Of a stretch of 7,497 bases of DNA, positions 6,663-7,497 are shown in pieces. Every line of letters starts with the position of its first letter. Positions within the stretch are counted from its first letter, which is position 1. The position numbers and the translations under genes are program-made. A model generated the notes under the pieces. That model had not been told where the DNA came from. It made no database searches and worked only from the letters and a program-made list of their open reading frames with translations. Origin of the DNA: Candidatus Zhuqueibacterota bacterium (GTDB lineage: Bacteria; Zhuqueibacterota; Zhuqueibacteria; Zhuqueibacterales; Zhuqueibacteraceae); NCBI GenBank assembly GCA_013361015.1, contig JABWAN010000581.1, positions 1 to 7,497 of the forward strand, written 5' to 3'.

Positions 6663-6751
6663 TGTCATTCAGGAGGAATCTTGTATGCGCTAGGAATCAC
6701 GACCCATTTAAAGATTCGTGCCAGGTGCGAGGGAGTTCTTTCAGAATGACA
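6663..6751. repeat. Short dispersed inverted-repeat element (TGTCATTC...GAATGACA type)
   Basis: TGTCATTC at 6663-6670 and its exact complement GAATGACA at 6744-6751 bound an 89-base segment. Both arms continue with purine-rich words (AGGAGGAATCTTG on the left; complement of the right, TGAAAGAACTCCC) that pair only partly. Ends of this wording, with AGGAATCTT inside, are typical of short non-coding dispersed elements that I recall in many FCB and related genomes. The element has no coding capacity. It may be an old insertion in the divergent promoter region. Copies elsewhere in the genome would confirm it. Confidence 0.55.
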
Positions 6752-6765
6752 TTTAGGGTTGTGCG

Positions 6766-6798
6766 CTTACAATGAAAGGCACTGTAAGACAGCGTGCC
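6766..6798 (+). promoter_or_regulatory. Two interlocked dyads with H-type pseudoknot geometry
   Basis: CTTACA (6766-6771) pairs with TGTAAG (6783-6788), and GGCAC (6778-6782) pairs with GTGCC (6794-6798). The two stems interleave. The connecting stretches are 6, 0 and 5 bases, which suits a compact H-type pseudoknot in RNA, or two mutually exclusive hairpins. It lies 172 bases upstream of the vanZ-family start on the plus strand. Neither transcription across it nor a ligand is known. It resembles no riboswitch consensus that I recognise, and short dyads of this size can arise by chance. Confidence 0.25.
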
Positions 6799-6892
6799 AA
6801 TATAGGCCACCCCCAAAAAAATTACAAGCGATTTTATCGCAGCGGAACAGGTCCTTTCATGCTTCGTAACTTGCAAATAAGCAAAATTAAAC

Positions 6893-6921
6893 TTGGAAAA
6901 ATCTTCATGATGAAGTTAATT
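6893..6921 (+). promoter_or_regulatory. Possible vanZ-side promoter/operator with a perfect 13-base palindrome
   Basis: CTTCAT-G-ATGAAG (6903-6915) is a perfect odd palindrome. It fits exactly in the spacer between a -35-like TTGGAA (6893-6898) and a poor -10-like TTAATT (6916-6921), which are 17 bases apart. A better -10 match, TCTAAT, lies at 6927-6932 but with a weak -35. The palindrome is a reasonable operator candidate for the VanZ-family gene. The promoter hexamers alone would not justify a call. Confidence 0.25.
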
Positions 6922-6944
6922 TGTTCTCTAATAGGATTTTCCCT

Positions 6945-6974
6945 ATGAGCAGAAGCCATTCAACGCACGCATGA
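6945..6974 (+). CDS. Possible nine-codon leader reading frame coupled to the VanZ-family gene
   Basis: ATG at 6945 opens a nine-codon frame (MSRSHSTHA) whose TGA stop at 6972-6974 overlaps the VanZ-family ATG (6971-6973) in an ATGA. AGGA at 6933-6936 lies 8 bases upstream of this ATG, a better ribosome-binding arrangement than anything directly upstream of 6971. Ribosomes could load here and be passed on to the main gene by coupling. The peptide has no obvious attenuator codon bias. It may be chance. Confidence 0.3.
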   Translation: MSRSHSTHA

Positions 6975-7497
6975 CAAATTCCGAGCTTCACATAAAAATC
7001 TCTCGTGCTCTGCTGGTCTTTGTGCTTCTGGGTTTGGTTTACGTCACCTCCGTGCCTTTTGGCATGATAGCGCCGAAGCGCTATGGCGCCAAATGGGCGC
7101 GCACGGAATTGGTGCCGTTCTATCCCAACCCGGGCGCGCGCTTGACCGGCTCCGATACCGTCGCGAATATTCTGTTGTTCCTACCGCTCGGATTCGTTCT
7201 GCACGGCTGGCGCAAACTGCGGCGCACCACTGCTCCCACCGGCATTTTCAAAACGGTGCTCTACTGCTTGCTCTTCAGCACCTCCATCGAGATTTTCCAG
7301 TTCTTCCTGAAAGACCGTTTCAGCTCGATCAATGACGTCATGTTCAATGTGATGGGCGCTGCCCTCGGCGCCGTCGCTGCGCATTTCTACTATGTGGATG
7401 CTCTGCAGCGCGCTCTGCAGTTTTGGCGTTTTCTCATGGAACGCTTGGGCCTGCTAGTGCTCGGCGCATTGGGCCTCGCCTATCTGCTTTGGATGCT
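6971..7497 (+). CDS. VanZ-family membrane protein (3' end outside window)
   Basis: The frame opens at ATG 6971 and runs open to the window end, giving 175 codons. The in-frame TAG at 6932-6934 and the absence of other start codons between fix the start. The VanZ-family signature is clear: ELVPFYPNP (46-54), DTVANILLFLPLGF (62-75), then STSIEIFQFF (103-112) and RFSSINDVMFNVMGAALG (116-133) with Glu107, Gln110, Arg116, Asp122, Asn126 and Gly129. Membrane segments lie near residues 10-31, 63-80, 92-112, 121-141 and from 158 on. VanZ itself gives low-level teicoplanin resistance in enterococci, but most family members have no known role, so resistance should not be assumed. The frame continues past the usual VanZ core with another membrane helix, so a longer, possibly multidomain protein is likely. 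It is divergent from the TPR gene and may be read through coupling with the short frame at 6945. Confidence 0.9.
   Translation, partial: MTNSELHIKISRALLVFVLLGLVYVTSVPFGMIAPKRYGAKWARTELVPFYPNPGARLTGSDTVANILLFLPLGFVLHGWRKLRRTTAPTGIFKTVLYCLLFSTSIEIFQFFLKDRFSSINDVMFNVMGAALGAVAAHFYYVDALQRALQFWRFLMERLGLLVLGALGLAYLLWM

Larger units (their letters stand above)
6613..6970. other. Divergent intergenic region between the TPR lipoprotein and VanZ-family genes
   Basis: This 358-base stretch must hold promoters for both divergent genes. No convincing reading frame fills it. It contains, in order, a dyad (6644-6657), a dispersed inverted-repeat element (6663-6751), two interlocked dyads (6766-6798), a 5-bp hairpin with a TTT loop (GCGAT 6828-6832, ATCGC 6836-6840) next to an A-run at 6815-6821, and a perfect 13-base palindrome (6903-6915). 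A nine-codon reading frame then overlaps the vanZ-family start. The half from 6752 onward is richer in A/T than the flanking genes. No sigma-70 promoter on either strand is strong enough to call with confidence. Confidence 0.7.

Noticed and set aside
7093..7384. Short frames on both strands inside 7093-7384
   Set aside because: They lie within the VanZ-family coding frame, which has clear motifs and membrane segments.
1..7497. CRISPR array, tRNA, rRNA, transposase or toxin-antitoxin pair
   Set aside because: No spaced identical repeats, tRNA-like cloverleaf, rRNA-like sequence, transposase motif or small paired genes were seen on either strand.

Overview
The window carries six protein genes at about 52-54% GC, with short gaps between them. 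From left to right: the 3' end of a kynurenine 3-monooxygenase gene (+ strand); a convergent block of four minus-strand genes, read right to left as a TPR-repeat lipoprotein, a DUF4292/LolB-like lipoprotein, a DPM1/GtrB-like family-2 glycosyltransferase and apolipoprotein N-acyltransferase (Lnt); and a divergent, 3'-truncated VanZ-family membrane protein (+ strand). The VanZ-family gene was read directly from the sequence because no stop codon falls inside the window.

Organism: a Gram-negative bacterium. Lnt, two lipobox-bearing lipoproteins and a LolB-like protein all imply an outer membrane. DUF4292 next to a TPR lipoprotein, a KMO that resembles the animal enzyme, and short intergenic elements of the CCCCCTTTGAAGGGGG and TGTCATTC...GAATGACA types suggest the FCB superphylum (Bacteroidota, Chlorobiota/Ignavibacteria, Calditrichota, KSB1 or relatives). 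This is inference; there is no rRNA or other taxonomic marker in the window.

Layout: 1-530 kmo (partial); 531-784 convergent intergenic gap with a weak terminator candidate; 785-2458 lnt; 2519-3670 glycosyltransferase, whose ATG overlaps the stop of the next gene in an ATGA; 3667-4482 DUF4292 lipoprotein; 4483-4650 gap with a G/C-rich palindromic repeat; 4651-6612 TPR lipoprotein with 17 contiguous repeat units; 6613-6970 divergent intergenic region with a dispersed inverted-repeat element and several dyads; 6971-7497 VanZ-family protein (partial).

How the genes fit together: three of the four minus-strand genes belong to lipoprotein biology. Lnt adds the third acyl chain to lipoproteins in the inner membrane, which readies them for Lol export. 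The DUF4292 protein looks like an outer-membrane LolB-type receptor. The TPR lipoprotein resembles LbcA-type TPR lipoproteins, which sit beside lolB in Pseudomonas. The glycosyltransferase between them probably makes a polyprenyl-phosphate-linked sugar, and its adjacency to Lnt recalls the Lnt-Ppm1 pairing of mycobacteria. Kmo and the VanZ-family protein look unrelated to this block. I found no CRISPR array, defence system, transposase or RNA gene. The most interesting content is the envelope cluster and the structured divergent intergenic region.
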